DNA of 64,000 nucleotides from Falsiroseomonas sp. (GCF_030695085.1 NZ_JAUYTS010000070.1:21794-85793); one strand, 5' to 3'. Counted from the first letter of the stretch, positions 42,452 through 53,083 are shown. Notes: generated by a model from the sequence alone, not told the origin. A program made the numbers and translations.

Positions 42452-43087
42452 TCAGTTCGGCACCACGCGCGTGCTGGTGCGGCCATCGGGGCCGATCCAG
42501 GTCTCGACATTGCCATCGCGGATCACCGCGCCACCGCCCTGCGGGCCGGTCGGGCCCGGCACGCGGCTGGTGCTGGTGCCGGTGACGGTGCGGCTTGTGG
42601 GCGGGCTGGTGGCGCCGGCCGGGGCCGGCGTGGTCGGGAAACGGGCGAAATCCGCCGGCGCGCCAAGGCTGCCCGGTGGGGAGGAGGACCCGCGCCGGGT
42701 TGGCCGGTCACCCGGAGTCGGCACCGGGGAGGCGGCGGACGGGGCGCCCTGGATCAATGAGGGACGATAGGCGGGAATATTCCGCATCGCCTCATCCGGC
42801 CCGCCCATCATGGTGGTCCGCTCTGCCTCCTGCACCGGCCAGACATCGCCGACCTCGGGCACCAGCGGCTCCACCGTCGGGTTGGCGCCGCGCACGCGCT
42901 GGACCGTCAGGCTGTCGGAGGCCACGACATGGGTCGGACCCATGAAGGGCGACCAGAGGCGGTCCATGGTGGAGGAGACGGCACCGCCCATCTCGCTGGT
43001 GGAGCAGCCGGCCAGCAGCAGCAGCGCTGCCAGCGGCGCCCCGCGCAGGCCGCGGTTCAGGGAAGGGCAGGTGGGTTCGGCGGCCAT
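42452..43087 (-). CDS. Putative lipoprotein with low-complexity C-terminus
   Basis: A 211-residue exported lipoprotein. The signal peptide ends in the lipobox LLLLAGC (Cys near residue 28). The mature N-terminus has SEMGGAVSSTMDRLWSPFMG; later parts are Pro/Thr/Ser/Gly-rich (TSPPTSRTVTGTSTSRVPGP), ending GNVETWIGPDGRTSTRVVPN. No domain is recognised. GGGAG precedes the ATG at 43087. It interrupts the usual pgsA-moaD neighbourhood, lies 57 bases after pgsA, and is followed by moaD 16 bases on. Confidence 0.65.
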   Translation of the reverse strand: MAAEPTCPSLNRGLRGAPLAALLLLAGCSTSEMGGAVSSTMDRLWSPFMGPTHVVASDSLTVQRVRGANPTVEPLVPEVGDVWPVQEAERTTMMGGPDEAMRNIPAYRPSLIQGAPSAASPVPTPGDRPTRRGSSSPPGSLGAPADFARFPTTPAPAGATSPPTSRTVTGTSTSRVPGPTGPQGGGAVIRDGNVETWIGPDGRTSTRVVPN

Positions 43088-43143
43088 GTCGGCTCCCGTG
43101 ATCACGAGGTTCGGGCGGAAGATGCGCCGCGCGAGGAAATGCC

Positions 43144-43764
43144 TCAAGAGTGAAGCGAGGTCGGCACGGGCGGCGGCGGTCCTGGCGGCGCCGGGGCCCG
43201 GCCGGCATGGCGCAGCCCGGCCTGGAGATAATCCCATCCGGTTACCAAAGTCAGCACCGCGGCCACCAGCAGCATCACCTCGCCGATCAGCGAAACCGGC
43301 AGCCAGGACAGCCAGATCACCGCCGCGCCGCTGTCACCGGCCAGCAGTGCGCCGAGCGCGCCCATCTGGAAGCCGGTCTTCCATTTCGCCAGGCTGGTCA
43401 CCGGCAGGCCGATCTTCAGCCCCGCCAGATATTCGCGCAGGCCGGAGACCAGAATCTCCCGCAGCAGGATGATGATGGCCGGGAACAGGCCGAAGGTGCT
43501 GAGCTGGCCGTTGCCGGCCAGCAGCATCAGCGCGGCGGCGACCAGCAGCTTGTCCGCGATCGGGTCCAGCATCCGCCCGAAATCGCTGATCTGCTGGCGG
43601 GACCGCGCCAGCTTGCCATCGAAGTAATCGGTGATGGCCGCGGCCGAGAAGACGGCGCAAGCCACCAGGTCCGTCCACGGCTCACGCAGCGTGGCGAACA
43701 GCACAAGCACCGGGATCGCCGCGATGCGCGACAGCGTCAGAAGATTGGGGAGGTCGGTCGGCAC
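43144..43764 (-). CDS. pgsA: CDP-diacylglycerol-glycerol-3-phosphate 3-phosphatidyltransferase
   Basis: A 206-residue integral-membrane CDP-alcohol phosphotransferase that makes phosphatidylglycerophosphate. The signature D-x2-DG-x2-AR-x8-G-x3-D-x3-D is complete in TDYFDGKLARSRQ and ISDFGRMLDPIADKLL. N-terminal NLLTLSRIAAIPVLV and ILLREILVSGLREYL are family blocks. The C-terminal tail is Pro-rich (APAPPGPPPPVPTS). It follows uvrC by 25 bases on the same strand. Its product feeds Lgt, encoded at 29.9 kb. Confidence 0.95.
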   Translation of the reverse strand: MPTDLPNLLTLSRIAAIPVLVLFATLREPWTDLVACAVFSAAAITDYFDGKLARSRQQISDFGRMLDPIADKLLVAAALMLLAGNGQLSTFGLFPAIIILLREILVSGLREYLAGLKIGLPVTSLAKWKTGFQMGALGALLAGDSGAAVIWLSWLPVSLIGEVMLLVAAVLTLVTGWDYLQAGLRHAGRAPAPPGPPPPVPTSLHS

Positions 43765-43789
43765 TGATTCATCCGGCGGTCATCTTCGC

Positions 43790-45727
43790 TCAGCCTTCCG
43801 ACACTCTACCCGGCCCGGCGCCCGGGTGGAAATGGCCATGGATGCGCCGCGCCACCGCCGGGCCGATTCCGGGCGCATTCTCCAGATCCGCCAGCGCCGC
43901 GTTGCGCACGCCGCGGGCGGAGCCGAAATGGTTCAGCAGCTTGCGCTTCAAGGCCGCGCCAACGCCCGGCACATCATCCAGCTCCGACCGCACAAGCGCC
44001 TTGGACCGGCCGGTGCGGTGGGTGGAGATGGCGAAGCGATGCGCCTCGTCCCGCAGCCGCTGCAGGTAGTACAGCACCGGGTCGCGCGGCGGCAGCTGGA
44101 TCGGGTCGCGGCCGGACTGGTGAAACCACTCCCGCCCGGCATCGCGATCCGGGCCCTTCGACATCGCGACCAGGGGAATATCGTCCACGCCGAGCTCGGC
44201 CAGGATTTCGCGTGCGGCGGAAAGCTGGCCGGCGCCGCCATCGATCAGCACAAGGTCGGGCCAGGTTTCGCCCTCCCGGCCCGGGTCTTCCTTCAGGGCG
44301 CGGCCGAAGCGGCGCTCGAACACCTCCCGCATCATCGCGAAATCGTCACCGCCCCGCGGCGCCGGGGTGGGCACCAGGGTGGGGATGGCCGGCGCCGGGC
44401 CCTTGATGCCGTATTTGCGATAGGCGGATTTCAGGAAGCCAGAGGGGCCGGCGGCGACCATCACGCCATAGGCGTTGGTGCCCATGATGTGGCTGTTGTC
44501 ATAGACCTCGACGCGCTCCGGCGGTGCGGGCAGGTCGAAGATGCGGGCGACTCCGGCCAGCAGGTCCGCCTGGGCGGCGCCTTCGGCCATGCGGCGCTCG
44601 ATCGCCTCCCGCGCATTGGTGGCGGCGTGATCCATGGCGGCACGTTTCTCGCCGCGCTGCGGGCGGTGGATTTCCACCTTGCGGCCGGCGCGCAGGCTCA
44701 GCGCCTCGGCCAGCAGGGGCGCGTCCTGCGGGTCGTGGCTGACCAGCACCAGGGGCGGCGGCGGCAGGTCGTCATAGAGCTGGGCCAGGAAGGCGCCGAG
44801 CACCTCCTCCGCGCTCTGTTCCGCCTTGGCATGGGACAGGAAGAACGGCCGGTTGCCGTTGTTGCGGCCGCCCCGGAAGAAGAAGACCTGCACGCAGGAC
44901 TGCCCGGCCATCTGGTGCAGCGCCACCACATCGGCGTCGTTCACGCCATCGAGGTTGATGCGGTCGCTGCCCTGCACATGGGTCAGGCCGCGGATGCGGT
45001 CGCGCAGGCTGGCGGCACGCTCGAATTCCAGGCGTTCTGCCGCTTCTTCCATCTCCGCCGCCAGCTTGCGCTGCAGCGAGGGGATGCCGCCGCCCAGGAA
45101 ATCCTTCGCCTCCCGCACCAGCGCCGCGTAATCCTCCTTCGAGATACGCTCGACGCAGGGCGCGGAGCAGCGCTTGATCTGGTGCAGCAGGCAGGGGCGG
45201 GTGCGGCTGTCGAACACCGTGTCACGGCAGGTTCGCAGCAGGAACACCTTCTGCAACGCCGTCAGGGTCTGGTTCACCGCCCAGGCGCTGGCGAAGGGTC
45301 CCCAATAGCTGGCGCCCTTGCGGCGTTCCCCGCGATGCTTGGCGATCTGCGGCCAGGGGTGATCCTCCGTCAGCACCAGCCAGGGATAGGATTTGTCGTC
45401 CCGCAGCACGATGTTGAAACGCGGCCGCAACTTCTTGATGAGGTTGGCCTCGAGCAGCAGCGCCTCGGCCTCGCTGCCGGTGGTCACCACCTCCAGGCTG
45501 CGGGTTTCGAAGACCATCCGGCGCAGGCGTTCCGGCAGGCGGGCGACCTGGGTGTAGGCATGCACCCGCTTCTTGAGGCTGCGCGCCTTGCCGACATACA
45601 GCGCATCCCCCTTGGCATCGAGCATGCGGTAGACGCCGGGCGCGAGCGGCAGCGTCTCCAGCGCGCGCTCGATGATGGCGAGGCCGGTCATTTGCGGGGC
45701 TGCCGCCGGGGTTTCAGGCTCGGTCAT
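43790..45727 (-). CDS. uvrC: Excinuclease ABC subunit UvrC
   Basis: A 645-residue nuclease of nucleotide excision repair. The N-terminal GIY-YIG domain ([20 protein letters not shown], residues about 28-47) makes the 3' cut. A Cys-rich hinge ([17 protein letters not shown]), UVR motif ([20 protein letters not shown]), RNase H-like endonuclease ([29 protein letters not shown]) and C-terminal HhH ([18 protein letters not shown]) follow. The start at 45727 (MTEPETPA) is chosen for homology; an upstream ATG at 45793 is open and neither has a good ribosome binding site. pgsA follows. Confidence 0.95.
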   Translation of the reverse strand: MTEPETPAAAPQMTGLAIIERALETLPLAPGVYRMLDAKGDALYVGKARSLKKRVHAYTQVARLPERLRRMVFETRSLEVVTTGSEAEALLLEANLIKKLRPRFNIVLRDDKSYPWLVLTEDHPWPQIAKHRGERRKGASYWGPFASAWAVNQTLTALQKVFLLRTCRDTVFDSRTRPCLLHQIKRCSAPCVERISKEDYAALVREAKDFLGGGIPSLQRKLAAEMEEAAERLEFERAASLRDRIRGLTHVQGSDRINLDGVNDADVVALHQMAGQSCVQVFFFRGGRNNGNRPFFLSHAKAEQSAEEVLGAFLAQLYDDLPPPPLVLVSHDPQDAPLLAEALSLRAGRKVEIHRPQRGEKRAAMDHAATNAREAIERRMAEGAAQADLLAGVARIFDLPAPPERVEVYDNSHIMGTNAYGVMVAAGPSGFLKSAYRKYGIKGPAPAIPTLVPTPAPRGGDDFAMMREVFERRFGRALKEDPGREGETWPDLVLIDGGAGQLSAAREILAELGVDDIPLVAMSKGPDRDAGREWFHQSGRDPIQLPPRDPVLYYLQRLRDEAHRFAISTHRTGRSKALVRSELDDVPGVGAALKRKLLNHFGSARGVRNAALADLENAPGIGPAVARRIHGHFHPGAGPGRVSEG

Positions 45728-46174
45728 CGGCGCGTGCTGCCATGCGTGAAATGCAATGCTGGTGCCTCGGTCGGCTGCCTCGGGCTTTTCCACCGAAGCT
45801 GTGGAAAACTCTGTGGACCAAACGGCGCGGACGGCCTGGAAATGGCCGTCATCCGCCAGTCACACATCATTGCCCGATTTTTGGGCGGTTTTGTTAACTA
45901 GTTGATCTGGCTCGAAATTCGGATGGACCACCCGGAAATCAAGCGGTCAAGTGCAACTTCCATGTTGACACGAAAAACCTGCGCGGCCGCTTCGCGGTGC
46001 GGTGGAAAAGTCGGCCCGCAACCCCTTCCGAAGACGTATGCTTTGGGTCCCGACGGCCCGCCGGCGCCATCGGCCGGGCGCTCTCCTCGGCGCCCACGAC
46101 ATTCCCATCGCGGCCCCGCAGGCAGGTTTGGTATACCAATTCAGTCACCCAAGCGATGGGCCACGGCCCGTCCT
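45728..46174. other. 447-base region without a convincing gene between folB and uvrC
   Basis: Contains a TTTTCCAC-N7-GTGGAAAA dyad (45786-45808), a TGTGGACCA 10 bases from its centre, and a third GTGGAAAAG at 46002-46010; these resemble loose DnaA boxes. An unusually AT-rich pocket lies at 45860-45910 (GATTTTTGGG, GTTTTGTTAACTAGTTG). TTGACA occurs at 45965-45970 but no matching -10 is seen. TTGGTATACCAA (46128-46139) is a perfect 12-bp palindrome. The short open frames here lack coding character. Possible roles are the uvrC promoter, a repeat remnant, or a DnaA-binding region. Confidence 0.5.
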
Positions 46175-46585
46175 TCACCCCGCCCGCACACGCTCGACCA
46201 CGACACCGACGGTCATGACATCCGGAAAGGCATCCGGCTTTTCCACCGTCACCCGGGCGCGTTCCACCCGCGGGTCGGCCAGCGCCGCCAGTGCCACTTT
46301 CTCGGCCAGGGTTTCCACCAGCAGCACATGGCCCTCCGCCACCGTGGCGCGGGCGGTCAGCACCAGGCGCTCATAGTCCACGACCCGGCGGAAATCATCC
46401 GGCCCGATCGCCGCCGGCGCGGCATCATCCTCCACCAGCAGTTCGACGCTCAGGATGATGCGCTGCGGCCCGGCCTTCTCATGCGCGTAGATGCCGAGGC
46501 GGGCCATCAGTTCCAGCCCGCGCAGGAACACCACGCGGGTGCCGCGCACGGCATCCGGGGCATAGATGTCCGGCGCCTGGATCAT
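46175..46585 (-). CDS. folB: Dihydroneopterin aldolase family protein
   Basis: A 136-residue FolB. Recognisable are VVFLRGLELMARLGIYAHEK, PQRIILSVELLVED, DDFRRVVDYERLVLTARATV, HVLLVETLAEKVALAAL and a C-terminal VERARVTVEKPDAFPDVMTV. The substrate-binding Glu in VETLAE and the Lys in VEKPDA are kept. It cleaves dihydroneopterin to 6-hydroxymethyl-dihydropterin in folate synthesis. The start overlaps the upstream SDR stop by four bases. Confidence 0.92.
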   Translation of the reverse strand: MIQAPDIYAPDAVRGTRVVFLRGLELMARLGIYAHEKAGPQRIILSVELLVEDDAAPAAIGPDDFRRVVDYERLVLTARATVAEGHVLLVETLAEKVALAALADPRVERARVTVEKPDAFPDVMTVGVVVERVRAG

Positions 46586-47382
46586 TCGGCGATCTCCGCG
46601 GCGCCGGCCGTCGGCGCCCATTGCAGATGCTGCCCGCCATCGAGCGCGATCATCTGACCGGTCATCGCCGGCAGGGACAGGATGGCGAGCAGGGCGCGCG
46701 CCACCTCCTCCGGCCCAGTCCCGTGCCGCAGCGGCACGGAGGCGCATTGCCGGTCGAACTGCTCCTGGGACTGGCGGGGGGAGGGCAGGGCCGGCCCCGG
46801 GCCGATCGCGTTCACCCGGATGCGCGGCGCCAGCGCCAGGGCCAGCGTCTGGGTCAGCGTCCACAGCGCCGCCTTGGAGACGGTGTAGGACATGAAATGC
46901 GGCGTCAGCGACCACACCCGCTGGTCCAGCAGATTGACGATGACGCCCTGCGCCGGTGCGGCCAGGCCGCGCGCCATCGCCTGGGCCAGCACGAAGGGCG
47001 CGCGCAGATTGGCCTCCATATGCGCATCCCAGCTTTCCCGGCTGGCGTCATGCCATTCGTCACGCTCGAAGGTGGAGGCGTTGTTCACCAGCACGCCGAT
47101 CGGGCCGAGCGCGGCCGTCGCCTGGCCGATCAGCGGCGCCACCTCCGCCTCCTTCGCCAAATCGGCCTGCAGCGCCACGGCGCGGCGGCCGAGCGCCTTG
47201 ATGCGGGCGACCGTCTCGGCCGCCTCCGGCGCGCTGGTGCCGTAATGAATCGCCACGTCGAAGCCTGCCCCGGCGAGCGCCAGCGCCATCGCCTGGCCCA
47301 GGCGCTTGCCGCCACCGGTGACAAAGGCGGCGCGCGGCAGGGATTCTGCCAGGGGGAGTGTCGGGGGAAGGGAGGGGGTCAT
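46582..47382 (-). CDS. SDR-family oxidoreductase, probable pteridine reductase (FolM/PTR1-like)
   Basis: A 266-residue SDR with intact catalytic residues: TGGGKRLGQAMALALAGAG (NADP loop, the basic GGGKRLG being typical of pteridine reductases), LVNNASTFERDEW, and VIVNLLDQRVWSLTPHFMSY followed by TVSKAAL (YxxxK). VNAIGPGPALPSP and MTGQMIALDGGQHLQW follow. The four-base overlap with folB supports a role in dihydropterin or dihydrofolate reduction. ATG 47382 has GGGAGGGGG close upstream. Confidence 0.85.
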   Translation of the reverse strand: MTPSLPPTLPLAESLPRAAFVTGGGKRLGQAMALALAGAGFDVAIHYGTSAPEAAETVARIKALGRRAVALQADLAKEAEVAPLIGQATAALGPIGVLVNNASTFERDEWHDASRESWDAHMEANLRAPFVLAQAMARGLAAPAQGVIVNLLDQRVWSLTPHFMSYTVSKAALWTLTQTLALALAPRIRVNAIGPGPALPSPRQSQEQFDRQCASVPLRHGTGPEEVARALLAILSLPAMTGQMIALDGGQHLQWAPTAGAAEIAE

Positions 47383-47526
47383 GCGTCCGGGCAGATAGCC
47401 CGCCCCCGGCATCAAGGCCAATGCCGCAAACGCCGGTTGACCCGCGCCCGGCGCAGGGTTTCTCCTGGGTGACAGACGCGGAGGAAGCACCATGCGGCAA
47501 CGGCCGGAGGGCTGGCGCAGAGGCGG

Positions 47527-48020
47527 TTGGCAGCGGTGACGGTGGTGACGCCGGAAGGCAGCCTCTACCGCAACACGCGGCAGGGACGGGTGCGGGCGCT
47601 GCAATATGGGCTGTGGGCGGCGGCCCTGGCCTTCGCGCTGGCTGCCGCGGCGCTGCCCTGGATCTGGCCGGCAGGCGATGCGCGGGCGCTGGCGATCCGG
47701 CCCCGATCCTGGCCCTGTTCGCGCTGGCGATGGAGCTGTATCGCCGCCTGTATGTCACGGAAATCCGTGCCCTGCCGGGCGGGCTGCTGGTGGAAACGCT
47801 GGGCTTCCGCGGCCGGCGCCGCCATCTGCTGCGCTGGGCCGCCCTGCACCGGGCGACGGCGCCGGAACGTCGCTACAGCGCCCGCGGCGCCGTGTCCTTT
47901 GCCGTGACCCTGCGGCGTCCGGGCCGGCGGCTGCCCTTCATCATCGACACGACGCGGGACGCCTTCGATGCGGCGGGCCTGGCGAAGCTGGTGCGCCGCC
48001 GGGCCCGCCGCCCGGATTGA
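47527..48020 (+). pseudogene. Two-helix membrane protein gene with a one-base frameshift
   Basis: Two overlapping frames together read as one protein. Frame 1 (from TTG 47527) gives VVTPEGSLYRNTRQGRVRAL then the helix AAALAFALAAAALPWIWP. From about 47700 the coding character moves to a second frame: ILALFALAMELYRRLYVTEI (helix), RALPGGLLVETLGFRGRRRH and RRPGRRLPFIIDTTRDAFDA, ending at 48020. The shift fits loss of one C in the CCCC run at 47701-47704. It may be a pseudogene, an assembly error, or a slippage site. The folded product would be a small membrane protein with a PH-like C-terminal part; function unknown. Confidence 0.7.
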
Positions 48021-48034
48021 GGGTCCTGGCCTAA

Positions 48035-48137
48035 AGTCTGTCAGGCACAGATAGAAGCGCCTGACAGACTCTAGCCTATTGTTTTATCGTGTGATTCACG
48101 TCTTTCGGCGATTCCGCCTCAGATGATCACACTCTAG
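48035..48137. repeat. Mosaic palindromic intergenic element
   Basis: AGTCTGTCAGGC (48035-48046) and GCCTGACAGACT (48059-48070) are perfect 12-base reverse complements with a 12-base loop. GTGTGAT (48089-48095) pairs with ATCACAC (48126-48132). ACTCTAG occurs at 48068-48074 and 48131-48137. T-rich TTGTTTTATC follows the first hairpin, so it could also end the frameshifted gene's transcript. The sequence AATCACACGATAAAACAATA on the minus strand resembles intergenic repeats I recall from alphaproteobacteria; this is from memory only. The last bases hold the neighbouring gene's stop. Confidence 0.65.
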
Positions 48138-48385
48138 CGGCGGCGGCCGCCGCTGCCGGTGGTCAGCGCACCCACCGCCGCACCGCCGGCCCCGCCGATC
48201 AATGCGCCCGTCACGGCGGACCCGCCCGTCAGCGCACCAACCGCGGCACCGCCCGCCGCGCCGATGGCGCCGCCGGACAGGGCGCGCTGCTGCCCACGCG
48301 ACATGCCCTCGCAGGCCGCGAGCGGGATGATCAGGGCGCTGGCAATGGCCAGGCGAGACAGGAGCTTGGTTGCCGGAAACTGCAT
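48134..48385 (-). CDS. Small glycine-zipper lipoprotein
   Basis: An 83-residue protein with a signal peptide (LLSRLAIASALIIPLAACEG) whose lipobox is PLAAC. The mature part is a glycine-zipper: SGGAIGAAGGAAVGALTGGS followed by GALIGGAGGAAVGALTTGSG, ending in GRRR. This resembles YMGG/17-kDa-antigen-like membrane-inserting segments. It may insert in the outer membrane. GGGGAA precedes the ATG. It lies downstream of uvrB on the same strand with a 106-base gap. Confidence 0.75.
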   Translation of the reverse strand: MQFPATKLLSRLAIASALIIPLAACEGMSRGQQRALSGGAIGAAGGAAVGALTGGSAVTGALIGGAGGAAVGALTTGSGGRRR

Positions 48386-48491
48386 GGAACGGATTCCCCG
48401 ATTGGTTGCGGGGACGAATAGGCCCGAGGCCTGGGGCGGCCATGCGGCGGCGCCTGCCTTGACCCTGCCACAAGATGTCACGTCGCCGTGA

Positions 48492-50708
<2,217 letters not shown>

Positions 50709-50771
50709 GGCGCCGCGAATGTGGGCGCTCCGGCCCCTCTGCGGTAGCCTCCCCCGTCACGGAGGACATGC

Positions 50772-51290
50772 ATGGGCATCGAGATCGAGCGGAAGTTCCT
50801 GGTGGCCGGTCAGGGCTGGCGCCAGGCGGTGCGGGGGCAGGGGGTGCCGATGCGCCAGGGCTACCTCTCCGCCCCCGGCCCGCACGCGGCGCATGTAAGG
50901 GTCCGGCTGGCCGGGGCGCACGCCTTCCTGACCATCAAGGGCCCGGCGCTGGCCGGCAGTTCCGGACAGGTCCGGCCGGAATTCGAATACCCGATCCCGC
51001 CCGAGGATGCGGAGGGACTGCTGGCGTTGTGTGCCGCGCCGCCGCTGGTCAAGACCCGCTACGAGGTGCCGCATGAGGGGCACGTCTGGACCGTGGATGT
51101 GTTCGAGGCGCCGGCCCATTTCGCCGGGCTGATGCTGGCGGAGGTCGAGCTGCCCGATGTGGCCGTACAGCCCGGCCTGCCCGACTGGCTCGGTGCCGAA
51201 GTGACGGATGATCCGCGCTACACCAACGCCGCCCTGGCCATCGCCAAGCCGCAGCCTGGCTGGGGTTTCGCGCCGCCCGGCGGGGGCTGA
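50772..51290 (+). CDS. CYTH-domain protein (class IV adenylate cyclase / thiamine-triphosphatase fold)
   Basis: A 172-residue triphosphate-tunnel enzyme. The N-terminal ExExK motif is IEIERKFLV (residues 3-11). Further tunnel residues are in RQGYLSAPGPHAAHVRVRLA, AFLTIKGPALAG, KTRYEVPHEGHVWTVDVFEA and LAEVELPDVAVQ. It hydrolyses or cyclises a triphosphate or polyphosphate; substrate unknown. GGAGGA at 50761-50766 fixes the ATG. The stop is followed by AGCGCGGC, as at two other gene ends here. Confidence 0.88.
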   Translation: MGIEIERKFLVAGQGWRQAVRGQGVPMRQGYLSAPGPHAAHVRVRLAGAHAFLTIKGPALAGSSGQVRPEFEYPIPPEDAEGLLALCAAPPLVKTRYEVPHEGHVWTVDVFEAPAHFAGLMLAEVELPDVAVQPGLPDWLGAEVTDDPRYTNAALAIAKPQPGWGFAPPGGG

Positions 51291-51373
51291 AGCGCGGCAT
51301 CCTCGCGCCGCTGTGCGCAGCCATACCGGCGGCGAGACGAACAATCCGGGTTTGCGGGCGTTCTGGGATGGTG

Positions 51374-51390
51374 CGGGTGTTCGACACCCG
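51374..51390 (+). promoter_or_regulatory. Seven-base hairpin in the leader of the secreted Gly/Pro/Thr-rich protein gene
   Basis: CGGGTGT-TCG-ACACCCG is a perfect stem with a tight loop, 37 bases before the ATG at 51427. It may stabilise or regulate the mRNA leader, or end transcription from the CYTH gene (no T tract). Confidence 0.3.
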
Positions 51391-51426
51391 GTCAGAGCCT
51401 GAACAGCAGAATTCGGAGGATCTTCC

Positions 51427-52167
51427 ATGACAACACGGCACATGGCACTCGCAGGCGCGGTGGCGGCTGTTCTCGGCCTGTCGGGCGGCGCCTTCGCGCA
51501 GAGCACCTCGCCCAGCGCCACCACCCCGAATCTGGGTCCGGCCGGCCAGCCGGTGACCGAGCAGGGCCAGCGCAGCGGCGGCCAGGCCGCCGGTGCGCCG
51601 GCGCAGAATGTGAACCCGACCCCGATGCCGCCGGGCAGCCGTGCCGGCCAGGCGCCCGGCATGGGCGGTGGCGCGACGGGTGGCGCCCAGCCGGGTGGCA
51701 CGGCGCAAACCGGCAACGAGCCGCGCATCGCGCCGGCCGATCCGGCCTCGCCGCAGGGCGGGCGTGCCGCCCAGACCAACCCCGGCGGCACGAACCCTGG
51801 CGCCAGCGGGCCGCTGCCCGGCTCCCGGCAGCCGGCAGGCACGGCGGGCACGCAGCCCGGCGGCGCCCCGATGACGGGTGCGCCCGCCACCGGCACCACC
51901 ACTCCGATGGCGCCCGCCCAGGGTGCCGGGACGACGACTCCCCGGACCACGCCGCGGGGCGACGCACGCAGCGATGCGGCGCCGCTGAGCGGGGCGAATT
52001 CCTTCACCGAAGGTCAGGCGCGGTCCCGCATCGAGGATAACGGCTATGCCGACGTGCAGGCGCTGCGCCTGGACGAACAGGGCATCTGGCGCGGTCGCGC
52101 CATCCGCAACGGCCAGCCGACCGGCGTCGCGCTCGACTACCAGGGCAACATCGTCGCCACGGACTGA
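51427..52167 (+). CDS. Secreted low-complexity protein with PepSY-like C-terminus
   Basis: A 246-residue exported protein. The signal peptide ALAGAVAAVLGLSGGAFAQS is cleaved after AFA. Residues 25-190 are a Gly/Pro/Thr/Ala/Gln-rich region without a fold signature. The last 55 residues look like one PepSY-type unit (FTEGQARSRIEDNGYADVQA, LRLDEQGIWRGRAI, GVALDYQGNIVATD). GGAGG lies about eight bases before the ATG. Role unknown; a cell-envelope spacer protein is a guess. The next gene on the strand encodes another Thr/Gly-rich protein. Confidence 0.68.
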   Translation: MTTRHMALAGAVAAVLGLSGGAFAQSTSPSATTPNLGPAGQPVTEQGQRSGGQAAGAPAQNVNPTPMPPGSRAGQAPGMGGGATGGAQPGGTAQTGNEPRIAPADPASPQGGRAAQTNPGGTNPGASGPLPGSRQPAGTAGTQPGGAPMTGAPATGTTTPMAPAQGAGTTTPRTTPRGDARSDAAPLSGANSFTEGQARSRIEDNGYADVQALRLDEQGIWRGRAIRNGQPTGVALDYQGNIVATD

Positions 52168-52306
52168 TCCTGCCGCGCGCCGCCACCCGCCGGGGCGCCC
52201 CCGCGCCCCGGAGCCGGCACGCCGCGCGACCCGAACGCCAGAGCTGGCCCGCCGTGCCGTGGCATGGCGGGCCAACGCAAGACATCGCATGAGAGGAATC
52301 TGATCC

Positions 52307-53050
52307 ATGGCAACCCGAACCATTGCCCGGCTTTTCGACAGCTCCACCACCGCCCATGCCGCGGTGCGGAGCCTGGAGGCCGCCGGCTTCGCGCATGACG
52401 ACATCACCTATATGGGCAGCGCCAACGAAGGCGCGGCGCGGGACCGCGTGGGCGCGGATTCGCTGCGCAGCGGCGCCGGCACCGGCATGCCCGGCGTTGC
52501 GGCGAGCCCAGGTGCCGCCACCACCCCGCGCACCACGACCACCGGCACGACCACGGATGCGACGGAGACCGGTGCCGCGACCGGCGCCTCGCTCGGCACC
52601 GTGGTGGGCGGCGGCGCCGGCCTGCTGGCCGGCATCGGTGCCCTCGCGATCCCCGGCGTGGGGCCACTGGTCGCCGCCGGCTGGCTCGTGGCCACGCTCA
52701 CGGGTGCTGGCGTCGGCGCCGCCGCGGGCGGGCTGATCGGCAGCCTGACCACGGCCGGGGTCGATGAAAAGGACGCAGGCACCTACTCCGAGGGCCTGCG
52801 CCGCGGTGGCCACCTGGTCGCCGTGCGCACCGAGGAAGGCCGCGCGGCCGAGGCCGAGCGCATCCTGGAGCAGCATGGCCCGGTGGACATGGAGTCGCGC
52901 CAGGCGGAATGGCGTACCGATGGCTGGGACCCGGCCAAGGACCCGACCCGCAACCCGGATTACGCGGGCGCCCGGCCGATCGGCACCCCGCATGACGACA
53001 TGCGGCTGGCCAACGACCCGACCCTGCGCCGGCCCGGCGACGTCGCCTGA
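52307..53050 (+). CDS. General-stress-protein-like (YflT-type) protein
   Basis: A 247-residue protein. The N-terminal block IARLFDSSTTAHAAVRSLEA followed by GFAHDDITYMG is typical of the heat/general stress YflT domain. A Thr-rich linker leads to a Gly/Ala-rich membrane-active stretch (GTVVGGGAGLLAGIGALAIP, then AAGGLIGSL), and the second half of the domain (LRRGGHLVAVRTEEGRAAEA, RILEQHGPVDM). Homologues are common near stress genes. GAGAGG lies upstream of the ATG. A strong terminator follows. Confidence 0.8.
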   Translation: MATRTIARLFDSSTTAHAAVRSLEAAGFAHDDITYMGSANEGAARDRVGADSLRSGAGTGMPGVAASPGAATTPRTTTTGTTTDATETGAATGASLGTVVGGGAGLLAGIGALAIPGVGPLVAAGWLVATLTGAGVGAAAGGLIGSLTTAGVDEKDAGTYSEGLRRGGHLVAVRTEEGRAAEAERILEQHGPVDMESRQAEWRTDGWDPAKDPTRNPDYAGARPIGTPHDDMRLANDPTLRRPGDVA

Positions 53051-53083
53051 CGCCACTGGCGCCAATCAAGCCTTGCGGAAAGG

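Noticed and set aside
45939..46178. Open frame of 79 codons on the minus strand in the uvrC upstream block
   Set aside because: Composition is unlike the neighbours, it has no ribosome binding site, and it includes repeat-like DNA. It is treated as non-coding.
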